Assembly (NCBI GenBank): GCA_024685385.1
Contig: JAIKVV010000079.1
Location: forward strand, 83,582 to 147,581
DNA length: 64,000 nt
Direction of reading: 5' to 3'
DNA from: Saccharofermentans sp.
Lineage (GTDB): Bacteria > Bacillota > Clostridia > Saccharofermentanales > Saccharofermentanaceae
The first letter of the stretch is position 1. The number at the start of each line of letters is the position of its first letter. Under the pieces are notes generated by a model. The model was not told the DNA's origin. It was given only the letters and a program-made list of their open reading frames with translations, and made no database searches. The translations under genes were made by a program, and so were the position numbers. Positions 16,426 to 24,755 of the stretch are shown here, one piece after another.

Positions 16426-17669
16426 CCCGCGCGCGTAAGTCAATTGCGGTCATTATCACGGCGATGATCACATCGCTTATGCTGACCTCGTGCTCTTTTG
16501 TCAAGATCCTTAACAACGGACAACCTCTCGAGCAGTCGATATCCGAACATGAATTGGCAAGGCTTTTGACTTTTTCGATAAAAAAACCGGGTAACGTTGC
16601 GTCTTATTTTTCTTCCATTCCGGCATCCCAGCTTGATTCCGTTTCCTATTCGACTTTTGCGGAATATACGACCATCCTCAGGAATATGTCAAAGGGCAGG
16701 GGAGACATAACTGCTTTCAGGATCCTCGGCGATAAAGACAGGAACAAGATCGTGGATGAAGTATCGAAAAACTCCGGTATCGATGTTAATGAAGTATATC
16801 CGGATGAAGATATAGTCGAGATCATTTATGATGATGACAGTGAGCAGAATGTGTACTTCCCCTTGAAGAGAGGTGAGAATGCGTCTCTTGACGGCAAGGC
16901 CATGGCTGATACTATCGCCTCATATAATTACATATTCCACTACATGAACATGGTTTATCACTCCAACTCAAAGGCCTTGGTATCGATCCTGGAACCTGTC
17001 TATTCCGATGATATCTATATCGATTCGGTTATCAGGAACAAAGCGGATCACATCATCGATTACTATTCGGAATATGTGACAAGCGGATATGACGACATCA
17101 AAGTTTCTTTTGTCAGCCCCTGTCTTCTCAAGATCTCACTTCCGAAAGTCGATAACGGCAAAGGAAAGAAATATTCCAAAGAAGTCAGCATCATCAACAG
17201 GAACGGTGAATTTCTGATCGAAGATAAGATGCCCGTTAATCCCACAAATGAAAAGCTGTACCTTTATAAGGGCGATAAAAAGACAGTGACCGCAGGGGAT
17301 GTCTTAAGCCCGGATGATGTCAGAAGCCGTCTCGGCGAGCCTTTGTTCACTGTAAGCCGCCCCAACGAAAAGACGGGCATGGACAGGATCGTCATGTGTT
17401 ATAACGGCATGGATCTTGCATTTGAAGCAGCATATGACGAGAGCGGAAACTGGACGGGAAGCTTGTATTCCATCCGGATATTCGGTCAGGGAGACTATAA
17501 GGTCGATAACGGAGCTTCCGTAGGCATGAATATATCTGAACTGATGGTCATTTATCCTTTCATAGATGATTATGATTATATGATCGAATATGAAGACGAA
17601 AACGGAAAGAGATCTGTTTCTTTCGAAAGAGATGATTTCGGAAATATCGTCAGCATCATAATGAAGTGA
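16422..17669 (+). CDS. Lipoprotein of unknown function
   Basis: 415 residues. Residues 1-24 form a basic and hydrophobic signal ending LTSC, a good lipobox, so the mature protein should be anchored outside the membrane. The rest is soluble and charged, with many short beta-like segments; I recognise no domain. Near the end is a segment (MNISELMVIYPFIDDYDYMIEYED) that may be a SmpA/BamE-like or outer beta unit, which is only a guess. The start is TTG overlapping the rlmB stop (TTGA), with GGGAGG ten bases upstream, so translation is coupled. Its 3' end overlaps that of the convergent phosphatase gene by 14 bases. Confidence 0.8.
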   Translation: MTRARKSIAVIITAMITSLMLTSCSFVKILNNGQPLEQSISEHELARLLTFSIKKPGNVASYFSSIPASQLDSVSYSTFAEYTTILRNMSKGRGDITAFRILGDKDRNKIVDEVSKNSGIDVNEVYPDEDIVEIIYDDDSEQNVYFPLKRGENASLDGKAMADTIASYNYIFHYMNMVYHSNSKALVSILEPVYSDDIYIDSVIRNKADHIIDYYSEYVTSGYDDIKVSFVSPCLLKISLPKVDNGKGKKYSKEVSIINRNGEFLIEDKMPVNPTNEKLYLYKGDKKTVTAGDVLSPDDVRSRLGEPLFTVSRPNEKTGMDRIVMCYNGMDLAFEAAYDESGNWTGSLYSIRIFGQGDYKVDNGASVGMNISELMVIYPFIDDYDYMIEYEDENGKRSVSFERDDFGNIVSIIMK

Positions 17670-18414
17670 CGCCTGTTCCCAGGCACTTTGATCTGAGTTC
17701 CCCGATCTCTTTGTCGGTCATTCCCGCAGAGCGCAGATATACTGTAATATCTCCGTTAAAAGCTTTATCTATATGATCAAGGAATGTTTCCATGTTCGAT
17801 GCGTCCGAGCGCAGAGCATGCTTCATGATGTCAGGTGCTTTTGCTATGAGGGGATCCACAACAGGTCTTATATAGTCGTAGGAAACTTTATAGTTTAATA
17901 TGATGTTCTCGCGGCTCGCTCCGGCCAGAAGGTAGAGTATTGCCGTTATGACACCTGTCCTGTCTTTCCCGTGCGCACAGTGGAACATGGTAATGCCCGG
18001 TGCATCCTTAAGGACCCGTAAGACTTCAACTATCTCTTTTGACAATTTATCGATCATGATTATGTAGAAGTCACCGAGAGTGTTGTCTTTAAGGAAGGCC
18101 ATGGATCTGTCTTTGAAATCCGCAGGATCACCCGAAAACAGAGGTATCGAATGGAAGTCGGTCACCCCGTCGTCCCTGAAAGGATTGCCGCATCGGCCGA
18201 GTTCCTGAATACTCCTGAAATCGATAACGGTCGTAACCCCTTTTTCGCTTATCTGCCTAGCTTCTTCAACTGATATATTTGAAGGAGATGAAGATCTCCA
18301 GAAGATGCCTTTGGCGAATGTCTTGCCGCCTGCAAGAGGCATGCCGCCGAGTTCCCTGAGATTTAAAAGAGACCAGTCTCTTATAAGCTGTTTTGCCGGA
18401 TCATAATCTGTCAT
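17656..18414 (-). CDS. Tyrosine-protein phosphatase (Y_phosphatase3 type)
   Basis: 252 residues with the dual-specificity/LipA-like phosphatase plan. The start SLLNLRELGGMPL and RSSSPSNISVEEARQISEKGVTTVIDFRS are typical of this family; the P-loop is HCAHGKDRTG with the nucleophile Cys146 and Arg152. No signal peptide, so it acts in the cytosol on phosphotyrosine or phosphoinositide-like substrates (family knowledge; the true substrate is unknown). It is a single-gene unit, 60 bases downstream of the AraC gene on the same strand, so co-transcription with araC is possible. Confidence 0.9.
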   Translation of the reverse strand: MTDYDPAKQLIRDWSLLNLRELGGMPLAGGKTFAKGIFWRSSSPSNISVEEARQISEKGVTTVIDFRSIQELGRCGNPFRDDGVTDFHSIPLFSGDPADFKDRSMAFLKDNTLGDFYIIMIDKLSKEIVEVLRVLKDAPGITMFHCAHGKDRTGVITAILYLLAGASRENIILNYKVSYDYIRPVVDPLIAKAPDIMKHALRSDASNMETFLDHIDKAFNGDITVYLRSAGMTDKEIGELRSKCLGTGVTSL

Positions 18415-18474
18415 ACAATACCCCCGTTTATGAAACGAAGATATATTAACATTAATAAAGTCCGTTGTTCAAGA

Positions 18475-19344
18475 TTAGGTAACATTGTACGTTCTGAACT
18501 TGCCCGGTGTCATGCCGGTCACATTCAGAAAGACCCTGTTAAATGTGGAAATGCTGTTGAATCCCGAAAGATAACATATCTCGGTTATGGAGTGATCATC
18601 AGATGTCATGAGAGATATGGCAAGGCTTACTTTGCATTTATTTACATATTCCGTATAACTGATCCCCAATACCTGTTTGAAGGTCCTGGAGAGGTAAGAA
18701 GAACAAAAGCCCACATGCAAAGCCGCATTTTCAAGAGACAGATCCTTTGTAAGGTTTTCCCTGACATATTCGCAGACCCTGTTGATCGCAAGTATCGCCG
18801 ATGGACTTACGGATGTGGAATCATCAGATGAGTATTTATCGTCTATGTAATCAGCGATCATCATAAAGGCCTCGCAAAGTATGGAGACAGCCTTGATCCC
18901 CTTGAATCTGACATTGCGGGAATTGAGAGCGCGGATTTCCTCAAATTTTGCTATAAGATTTGATGTGAGTTCAGTCTGATCAGAGTTCTTTAAAAGTGCT
19001 ATATGACCGAATCTGCTTAGATAAGGAAGGAATTCTGCATGAGAAGACAGGATGTCGGTATCATACTGAAGCCCGAGGAGTTTTCCCTTGCAACCGTCAG
19101 GTATCTCATGTATCTGTTCGCTCGGTATGAAGATTATGTCACCGGGACAGATCTCGTATGTAATGTTTGCTGCGATGACTTTCGCGGGAATGGCGATGTC
19201 AGTCTCCGAGGGCAATATATACAGTATTTCTCCCAATTTGTGCCAGTGCGCGATGAACTTGTCGGGACTCGAGAATGTGTGGATCCCGTTGGGAGAAATC
19301 TTCTCAAAAAGATAATGATTGTCCTTAAATGTCTTCATATTCAT
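18475..19344 (-). CDS. AraC-family transcriptional regulator
   Basis: 289 residues. The N-terminal half looks like a cupin sensor domain (HWHKLGEILYIL, then YEICPGDIIFIPSEQIHEI), probably binding a sugar or related ligand. The C-terminal 100 residues hold two helix-turn-helix motifs: LSLENAALHVGFCSSYLSRTFKQVLG and ITEICYLSGFNSISTFNRVFLNVTGMTPGKFR. It is transcribed away from the epimerase-SDR-alcohol dehydrogenase operon, with 131 bases between, which suggests that it controls that operon (inference). No clear SD precedes the ATG at 19344. Confidence 0.92.
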   Translation of the reverse strand: MNMKTFKDNHYLFEKISPNGIHTFSSPDKFIAHWHKLGEILYILPSETDIAIPAKVIAANITYEICPGDIIFIPSEQIHEIPDGCKGKLLGLQYDTDILSSHAEFLPYLSRFGHIALLKNSDQTELTSNLIAKFEEIRALNSRNVRFKGIKAVSILCEAFMMIADYIDDKYSSDDSTSVSPSAILAINRVCEYVRENLTKDLSLENAALHVGFCSSYLSRTFKQVLGISYTEYVNKCKVSLAISLMTSDDHSITEICYLSGFNSISTFNRVFLNVTGMTPGKFRTYNVT

Positions 19345-19475
19345 ATTTTAAATCCGTCAAGTTGAATTATCAATGAAAAATGTCAAAAAATGATAGGTTG
19401 ATGGCAATTTATTGTTGGAATAAGCATTTGGCCGGGAATAATATGGACACATAAGACATATAAAGGGGGACTTCC

Positions 19476-20495
19476 ATGAAGATTCTGTTGATAGGCGGAA
19501 CCGGCACGATAAGCATGGCGATCACAAACCTCCTCGCAGGGCGCGGGGAGGAAGTGATCCTTCTTAACAGAGGCACGAGGTCTGCCGAGATTCCTGAAGG
19601 CGTTAAGGTTATCAATTCCGACATTAGCAATGAGGAAGAGGTTTCCCGGATCTTGTCGGGAATGACTTTTGACTGTGTCGGCGAGTTTATTGGCTTCGTC
19701 CCTTCCCAGGTTGAAAGGGATGTAAGGCTCTTTTCGGGCAAGACAAAGCAGTATATCTACATAAGTTCTGCATCGGCTTACCATAAACCTTGTTCATCAT
19801 ATCTGATCAATGAAGGCACTTCTCTTGCAAACCCCTACTGGCAGTATTCCAGGGATAAGATAGCCTGTGAGGAGTATCTGATGGATAGATACCGCAAAGA
19901 TTCTTTCCCTGTCACTATCGTAAGACCCAGTCATACCTACGATCAGCGTTCGGTACCTCTGGGTGTTCACGGAAATAAGGGCTCATGGCAGGTCATAAAG
20001 AGGATAATGGAAGGAAAGAAAGTCATCATTCACGGTGACGGTGAATCCCTTTGGACCATGACCCATAATTCCGATTTTGCAAAGGCTTACGCCGGATTGA
20101 TCGGCAATCCTCATGCAATAGGGGAAGCTTTCCAGATCACCAATGACGAGACTTTGACCTGGAATCAGATATATGAGACGATCGCTTCCGTTTTGGGTAA
20201 GCCCCTTAATGCAGTTCATGTTTCAAGTGAGTTCCTTGCCTCGGTCAGCGGTTACGGTTATGAGGGCAGCCTTACGGGAGATAAGTCCTGTTCTGTCGTT
20301 TTCGATAACAGGAAGATCAAGAAGGCTGTTCCCGGTTTTATTCCGTCTGTAAGATTTGAGCAGGGCGTGCGGGAAACGATCGGATATATCCTGGAGCATC
20401 CCGAATATCAGATCGAAGATCCCGAGTTCGATCAGTGGTGCGATAAGGTGATAGATGCTTTGGATAAGGCAAAGGAGATCATTAAGAATGGTTGA
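19476..20495 (+). CDS. NAD-dependent epimerase/dehydratase family protein
   Basis: 339 residues of the extended SDR superfamily. The N terminus carries the dinucleotide motif GGTGTIS after strand KILLI, then ILLNRGTR as the second strand; the catalytic segment is YISSASAYHK and YWQYSRDKIACEE (Tyr-x-x-x-Lys), followed by VTIVRPSHTYD. The family interconverts nucleotide sugars or reduces related carbonyls; the substrate cannot be told. AAGGGGG precedes the ATG. It is first in a three-gene operon with overlapping ends, divergent from the AraC gene. Confidence 0.88.
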   Translation: MKILLIGGTGTISMAITNLLAGRGEEVILLNRGTRSAEIPEGVKVINSDISNEEEVSRILSGMTFDCVGEFIGFVPSQVERDVRLFSGKTKQYIYISSASAYHKPCSSYLINEGTSLANPYWQYSRDKIACEEYLMDRYRKDSFPVTIVRPSHTYDQRSVPLGVHGNKGSWQVIKRIMEGKKVIIHGDGESLWTMTHNSDFAKAYAGLIGNPHAIGEAFQITNDETLTWNQIYETIASVLGKPLNAVHVSSEFLASVSGYGYEGSLTGDKSCSVVFDNRKIKKAVPGFIPSVRFEQGVRETIGYILEHPEYQIEDPEFDQWCDKVIDALDKAKEIIKNG

Positions 20496-21225
20496 TGTCA
20501 GGGGAAGATGGGCTTTCATTACGGGAGCATCAAGAGGTTTGGGAAAACTCTCGGCAAGATTCCTGGCGGAGCGCGGCTGCAATCTGATAGTTCACGGCAG
20601 GAGACTTTCCCACCTTGAGCCTTTGGTCCTTGAACTTAAGAGTCTTGGCGTTGAGGTCTTGCCGGTTGAAGCCGAATTCACGGATCTTGATCAGGTCGAA
20701 AAGATGCTGAGAACGATCGATTCTTTACTCGTTAATGTTGATATCGTGCTTAACAATGCTGGATTCCAGATCGCTTACCGTGAGGACTATTACAAGACTC
20801 CGGCTGATGATTTTACGGTCAGTTTTCTTGTCAATACGACCGCCCCCATGATGATCTGCTATCACTTTTTGCCCCTGATGGAAAAAAGGGGATTCGGACG
20901 GATCGTAAATACGACAAGCGGCATAGACAAGGAGCCGGAGCAGGCAGGATACTCTGCCGCGAAAGCTGCTTTGGATAAGGTTACGAGAGACCTGGGTTCC
21001 AAACTGGAAGGTTCGGATGTAATGATCAATCTGACTGATCCCGGTTGGTGCAGGACCGATCTTGGAGGCCCCAATGCTCCAAACAGCCCGGAAAGCGCCA
21101 TACCCGGCGTTGTCCTCGGAGCTTTTCTGGACGACAAGCATTCCGGGAGGATCATCAGGGCTCAGGAATATAAAGGAATGACAATAGAAGAAGCCGTTAA
21201 GGCAGCGGAGGAAAAGTATGGATAA
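20488..21225 (+). CDS. SDR-family oxidoreductase
   Basis: 245 residues from the ATG at 20488, which has AAAGGAG upstream and whose product starts at the Rossmann strand; an earlier in-frame ATG at 20455 would add an unconserved stretch. Classical SDR motifs: TGASRGLGK for NAD(P), VLNNAG, the catalytic Ser in NTTSGID and YSAAKAALDK (Tyr-x-x-x-Lys), then LTDPGWCRTD. An NAD(P)-dependent dehydrogenase or reductase of unknown substrate. Overlaps the upstream gene by eight bases and the downstream gene by eight, so the three are translated as one unit. Confidence 0.9.
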   Translation: MVDVRGRWAFITGASRGLGKLSARFLAERGCNLIVHGRRLSHLEPLVLELKSLGVEVLPVEAEFTDLDQVEKMLRTIDSLLVNVDIVLNNAGFQIAYREDYYKTPADDFTVSFLVNTTAPMMICYHFLPLMEKRGFGRIVNTTSGIDKEPEQAGYSAAKAALDKVTRDLGSKLEGSDVMINLTDPGWCRTDLGGPNAPNSPESAIPGVVLGAFLDDKHSGRIIRAQEYKGMTIEEAVKAAEEKYG

Positions 21226-22393
21226 TTTCACATTTTACAGCCCCACGTATTTCGCATTCGGAAAAGACAGCGAGTGCAAGGCAGGCGAACTGGTAAGAAG
21301 ATTCGGAGGATCCAAGGTTCTTCTCCACTATGGAGGATCTTCTGCAAAGAAGTCAGGCCTCATTGACAGGATCAAAGAGAGCCTGGCAAAAGAAGAAATC
21401 GGCTGCATCGAGCTTGGAGGCGTAAAGCCCAATCCTAGGAGCGGTCTTGTTTATGAAGGGATCGACATCGTAAGAAGAGAAGGCGTCGATTTCATACTTG
21501 CGGCAGGCGGCGGAAGCTCGATCGATTCGGCTAAGGCCATCGCTGCGGGAGCCATGTATGACGGTGATTTTTGGGACCTTTACAGCGGCACTCCCATCAG
21601 GATGGCTCTTCCCGTCGGAACAGTGCTTACCATAGCCGCTGCAGGCAGCGAAGGCTCCGGTGATTCGGTCATTACAAAGGAAGAGGGCATGCTGAAGAGA
21701 GGCACGGGATCGGATCTTATCAGACCTAAGTTTTCCATCCTGAATCCCGCTCTTACACAGACTCTGCCCGCATATCAGACCGCCTGCGGAATAACCGACA
21801 TCATGGCGCACCTTCTCGAAAGGTATCTTACAAATACCAAAGATGTCGTTACCACTGACCGCATGATCGAGGGCTTGCTCCTTGCGATGATCGAGGAGTC
21901 CCCGAAAGTGATAGCCGACCCCGATGATTACGAAGCAAGAGCCAACATAATGTGGGCAGGCATGATGGCACACAACAATTCCTGCGGTGTCGGAAGATCC
22001 CAGGACTGGATCAGCCATGACATAGAACACGAGCTGTCTGCTCTTTATGACTGTGCGCACGGCGCAGGTCTCGCGGTTACCTTCCCTGCATATCTGAGTT
22101 ATGTCTATAAGCACGATATGGGAAGACTCGTGCAGTGGGCAACGAGGGTATGGGGTGTTGAAGAAAGCAAAGAAGATCCCGAATCCGTAATCCTGGAAGG
22201 AATTGCCCGTTATAAGGCCTTCCTCAGGAGCATAGGCATGCCTCAGACGCTTGCCGAGCTCGGCGGATCTGCGGACGATGTAGATACGCTGGCCCATACG
22301 GCCTGCTACGGAAACGGCAGAGACGGAAAACTTCGCGGCTTTGTCGAATTGAATGAGGACGACATCAAACAGATCTACCGTTTGATGATCTGA
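21218..22393 (+). CDS. Iron-containing alcohol dehydrogenase
   Basis: 391 residues of the group III, BdhA/YqhD-like alcohol dehydrogenases. The N terminus FYSPTYFAFGKDS and KVLLHYGGSSAKKSGL, then ILAAGGGSSIDSAKAIAAG (nucleotide binding) are typical. The metal ligands appear in DIMAHLLERY and in the DWISHDIEHELSALYDCAHGAGLA segment (Asp and three His). It reduces an aldehyde or ketone with NAD(P)H; the natural substrate is unknown. GGAGG precedes the ATG. Last gene of the operon, closed by a strong terminator. Confidence 0.93.
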   Translation: MDNFTFYSPTYFAFGKDSECKAGELVRRFGGSKVLLHYGGSSAKKSGLIDRIKESLAKEEIGCIELGGVKPNPRSGLVYEGIDIVRREGVDFILAAGGGSSIDSAKAIAAGAMYDGDFWDLYSGTPIRMALPVGTVLTIAAAGSEGSGDSVITKEEGMLKRGTGSDLIRPKFSILNPALTQTLPAYQTACGITDIMAHLLERYLTNTKDVVTTDRMIEGLLLAMIEESPKVIADPDDYEARANIMWAGMMAHNNSCGVGRSQDWISHDIEHELSALYDCAHGAGLAVTFPAYLSYVYKHDMGRLVQWATRVWGVEESKEDPESVILEGIARYKAFLRSIGMPQTLAELGGSADDVDTLAHTACYGNGRDGKLRGFVELNEDDIKQIYRLMI

Positions 22394-22410
22394 TACAGTC
22401 TGTCCGGAGA

Positions 22411-22453
22411 CCGCCCCGGTGGAAGTCCCCCTACTTCGACCGGGGCGGTTTTT
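22411..22453 (+). terminator. Rho-independent terminator of the alcohol dehydrogenase operon
   Basis: CCGCCCCGGT (22411-22420) pairs perfectly with ACCGGGGCGG (22439-22448), followed by TTTTT. The loop is 18 bases. Confidence 0.92.
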
Positions 22454-22471
22454 ATCTTCTGTAGGATGTTA

Positions 22472-22500
22472 TTGACAATTCAGGCATTAAGGATTAATAT
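22472..22500 (+). promoter_or_regulatory. tRNA-Arg promoter
   Basis: Consensus TTGACA (22472-22477), 17 bases, TAATAT (22495-22500). The tRNA begins 27 bases later. Confidence 0.85.
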
Positions 22501-22526
22501 ATTCGCGCATCGGTTCCGATGAACAT

Positions 22527-22603
22527 GCGCCTGTAGCTCAATTGGATAGAGTGTCTGACTACGGATCAGAAGGTTGTGGATTCGATCTCTGCCAGGCGCG
22601 CCA
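22527..22603 (+). tRNA. tRNA-Arg (anticodon ACG)
   Basis: The acceptor GCGCCTG (22527-22533) pairs with CAGGCGC (22593-22599), then G and an encoded CCA. The D arm contains TAGCTCAATTGGATAGAG. The anticodon stem TCTGA/TCAGA encloses loop CTACGGA, anticodon ACG (A34 is read as inosine, so it decodes CGU, CGC and CGA). The T loop is TTCGATC, with two G-T wobbles in its stem. It has its own promoter and terminator. Confidence 0.95.
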
Positions 22604-22606
22604 GAC

Positions 22607-22636
22607 AGGCTGTCACAGCAAGTGGCAGCCTTTTTT
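22607..22636 (+). terminator. Terminator after tRNA-Arg
   Basis: AGGCTGTCAC pairs with GTGGCAGCCT (one wobble) around a five-base loop, followed by a run of T. It directly follows the tRNA 3' end, so the next gene may depend on readthrough or a promoter not recognised here. Confidence 0.9.
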
Positions 22637-22661
22637 ATCATCATCTTCAAGGAGGTGCCTC

Positions 22662-23177
22662 ATGAGATTGCTCGTAGTAGTTGACATGCAGAACGATTTT
22701 ATAGACGGGAGCCTGGGATTTGAGGGAGCTTCGGCAATAATCCCCGGAATACTGTCGAGGATCGAAGAATACAAAGCATCGGGTGATGATGTCGTTTATA
22801 CTCTCGATACACATGGTGAGGACTACCTTTCGACTCAGGAAGGGAAGAATCTTCCCGTGGTTCACTGCATTGAGGGAACAGAAGGTCATAAGCTTTGCCC
22901 GGCTCTTGAAGAGGCTCTTTCCGGATGCAGGGAGTTCCTTAAACCCACATTCGGCAGTACGGAATTAGGCGCTTTTATCGCAGCAGCTAATTACGATTCT
23001 ATCGAATTCTGCGGCCTTGTATCCAATATCTGTGTCATCTCCAACGCTATGCTCGCAAAGGCTTTTGCCCCTGAAGCGAAGATCCTGGTCGATTCTTCTC
23101 TGACTGCATCGGCTTTCCCCGAACTTCACGAGGCTGCCATGGATGTTATGAGAGGTGTGCAGATAGAAGTTATCTGA
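22662..23177 (+). CDS. Isochorismatase-family cysteine hydrolase
   Basis: 171 residues from ATG 22662, which has AAGGAGGT at ideal spacing; an upstream in-frame start at 22542 would run through the tRNA and is rejected. The fold is the isochorismatase/nicotinamidase type with the triad Asp8 (VVVDMQNDF), Lys94 (LKPTFGST) and Cys124 (VSNICVIS). Proteins of this length and sequence are usually called nicotinamidase-like: they may deamidate nicotinamide in NAD salvage, but the substrate cannot be fixed from sequence. Single-gene unit between tRNA-Arg and tig. Confidence 0.9.
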   Translation: MRLLVVVDMQNDFIDGSLGFEGASAIIPGILSRIEEYKASGDDVVYTLDTHGEDYLSTQEGKNLPVVHCIEGTEGHKLCPALEEALSGCREFLKPTFGSTELGAFIAAANYDSIEFCGLVSNICVISNAMLAKAFAPEAKILVDSSLTASAFPELHEAAMDVMRGVQIEVI

Positions 23178-23188
23178 GCTTTTTTTGA

Positions 23189-23218
23189 TTGCATTATGGC
23201 GGTCCGCTGTGTTACAAT
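23189..23218 (+). promoter_or_regulatory. Possible tig promoter
   Basis: TTGCAT (23189-23194), 18 bases, TACAAT (23213-23218), 43 bases before the tig start. Moderate match. Confidence 0.45.
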
Positions 23219-23260
23219 CCTATTTCGGTTAATAAGAACTAAATAAATGGAGGAAATATA

Positions 23261-24598
23261 ATGGCATCTACGATCGACAAGAAGGACGGCAATCTGGTCG
23301 TCATCAATTTCGAAGCAACTAAGGAAGAACTTGATGCATCCATGCAGAAGGCATATTCCAAGAACAAGGGCAAGTTCCAGGTTCCCGGTTTCCGTAAGGG
23401 TAAGGTACCTTACAAGCTCGTTCTGCAGTACTACGGTGAGGGCGTACTCCTTGAGGACGCTATCACGGATCTTGCAAATACTGCTTATCCCGAGGCTATC
23501 AAGGAGCATGATCTGAAGCCTGTTTCCCGTCCGGAACTCGATGTAGAGTCCATTGATGAGAATGGTGTTAAGTACAATCTCACGGTAACAGTTAAGCCTG
23601 AAGTTAAGCTCGGCGCTTATGAGGGCGTTGAGGTTCCTTACATGAAGCGTGAGGTAACGGATGAGGATATCGACCGCAGCATAGATGCTCTCCGCAGAAG
23701 GAATTCTTCTCTTGAGGAGATCAGCGACAGAGCAGTTCAGGAAGGCGATACGGTCACGATCGACTATGAGGGCTTCAAGGACGGAGTCGCATTCGAAGGC
23801 GGCAAGGGTGAGAACTACAATCTCAAGATCGGATCTCACTCCTTCATTCCCGGCTTCGAAGAGAAGATCATCGGTCATAGCGACGGTGAGGAGTTCACGA
23901 TCGAAGTCAAGTTCCCTGAAGAGTATCACTCCGAAGAGCTTAAGGGTGCTGATGCCACATTCAATGTTAAGATCAATGCGATCAAGGCTGAGGTTATGCC
24001 TGAGCTTGATGATGAGTTCGCCAAGGATGTATCCGAGTTCGATACACTCGATGAGCTCCGCGCAGATATCCGCAAGAAAGAAGAGGAGAGAGCAGAGAAG
24101 GATGCCAAGGCTGCTTTCGAGAACGAGACAGTCCGTGTCGTATGCGACAACGCTGAAGTCGATATCCCTGACGTCATGATCGAGAATGAGATCGAGACGA
24201 TGGCACAGGATCAGGCTATGCGTATGAGCCAGCAGGGTATCGAGCTCGGCATGTATCTTAACTACATCGGCCAGTCCATGGAGGAATACAGAGAGTCCTT
24301 AAAGCCCATGGCAAGGGTTCGCGTTAAGTCTTCTCTCGTTGTTGAGGCAGTTGCCGAGAAGATCAATACCGAGATCACAGACGAGGATTATGAGGAAGAG
24401 ATCAAGGTCATGGCAGACAGCTACCGTATGAGCGTTGAGGATATAAAGAACGCCATCGGTGAAGACAACGAGATGATCAAGGATCAGATCCGCGGCAGAA
24501 AGACCGTTGAATACCTTGCATCCAAGGCTGTCAAGACTGAGCCTAAGCCTGCTGAAGAGGATAAGGCTGAGGAAGCCGCTGCCGAAACAGAAGAGTAA
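23261..24598 (+). CDS. tig: Trigger factor
   Basis: 445 residues, the normal length of trigger factor, the ribosome-bound chaperone that meets nascent chains at the exit tunnel. The N-terminal ribosome-binding domain holds the signature VPGFRKGKVP (residues about 42-51). A FKBP-like peptidyl-prolyl isomerase domain follows (EGDTVTIDYEGFKDGVAFEGG, GSHSFIPGFEEKIIG, then VKFPEEYHSEELKG), then the long helical C-terminal arms ending in an acidic Glu/Ala-rich tail. GGAGG precedes the ATG. It is followed by clpX, while clpP, which often lies between, is missing here. Confidence 0.98.
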   Translation: MASTIDKKDGNLVVINFEATKEELDASMQKAYSKNKGKFQVPGFRKGKVPYKLVLQYYGEGVLLEDAITDLANTAYPEAIKEHDLKPVSRPELDVESIDENGVKYNLTVTVKPEVKLGAYEGVEVPYMKREVTDEDIDRSIDALRRRNSSLEEISDRAVQEGDTVTIDYEGFKDGVAFEGGKGENYNLKIGSHSFIPGFEEKIIGHSDGEEFTIEVKFPEEYHSEELKGADATFNVKINAIKAEVMPELDDEFAKDVSEFDTLDELRADIRKKEEERAEKDAKAAFENETVRVVCDNAEVDIPDVMIENEIETMAQDQAMRMSQQGIELGMYLNYIGQSMEEYRESLKPMARVRVKSSLVVEAVAEKINTEITDEDYEEEIKVMADSYRMSVEDIKNAIGEDNEMIKDQIRGRKTVEYLASKAVKTEPKPAEEDKAEEAAAETEE

Positions 24599-24618
24599 TC
24601 TTTAGCGAAAAGATAAGA

Positions 24619-24660
24619 ACCGGGACTGTCTCGATTATGGAGACGGTCCCGGTTTCGATT
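24619..24660 (+). terminator. Terminator after tig
   Basis: ACCGGGACTGTCTC (24619-24632) pairs with GAGACGGTCCCGGT (24640-24653), 14 bp with one wobble, then TTCGATT. The stem is strong, the T tract weak. Confidence 0.75.
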
Positions 24661-24755
24661 TACAGGCTCGTTACATTTTGCCAAAGCCTATAGATTATTT
24701 AAGAATAATGATAAAATATTAAGTTGTAAGAAGCATTTTAAGAACGAGGTGTTTT

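Noticed and set aside
21353-22297. Long minus-strand frame opposite the alcohol dehydrogenase gene
   Set aside because: Antisense of a strongly supported gene; the sequence shows no protein-family features.
22542-22661. N-terminal extension of the isochorismatase-family gene
   Set aside because: It would translate the tRNA-Arg and its terminator; a perfect ribosome site precedes the ATG at 22662.
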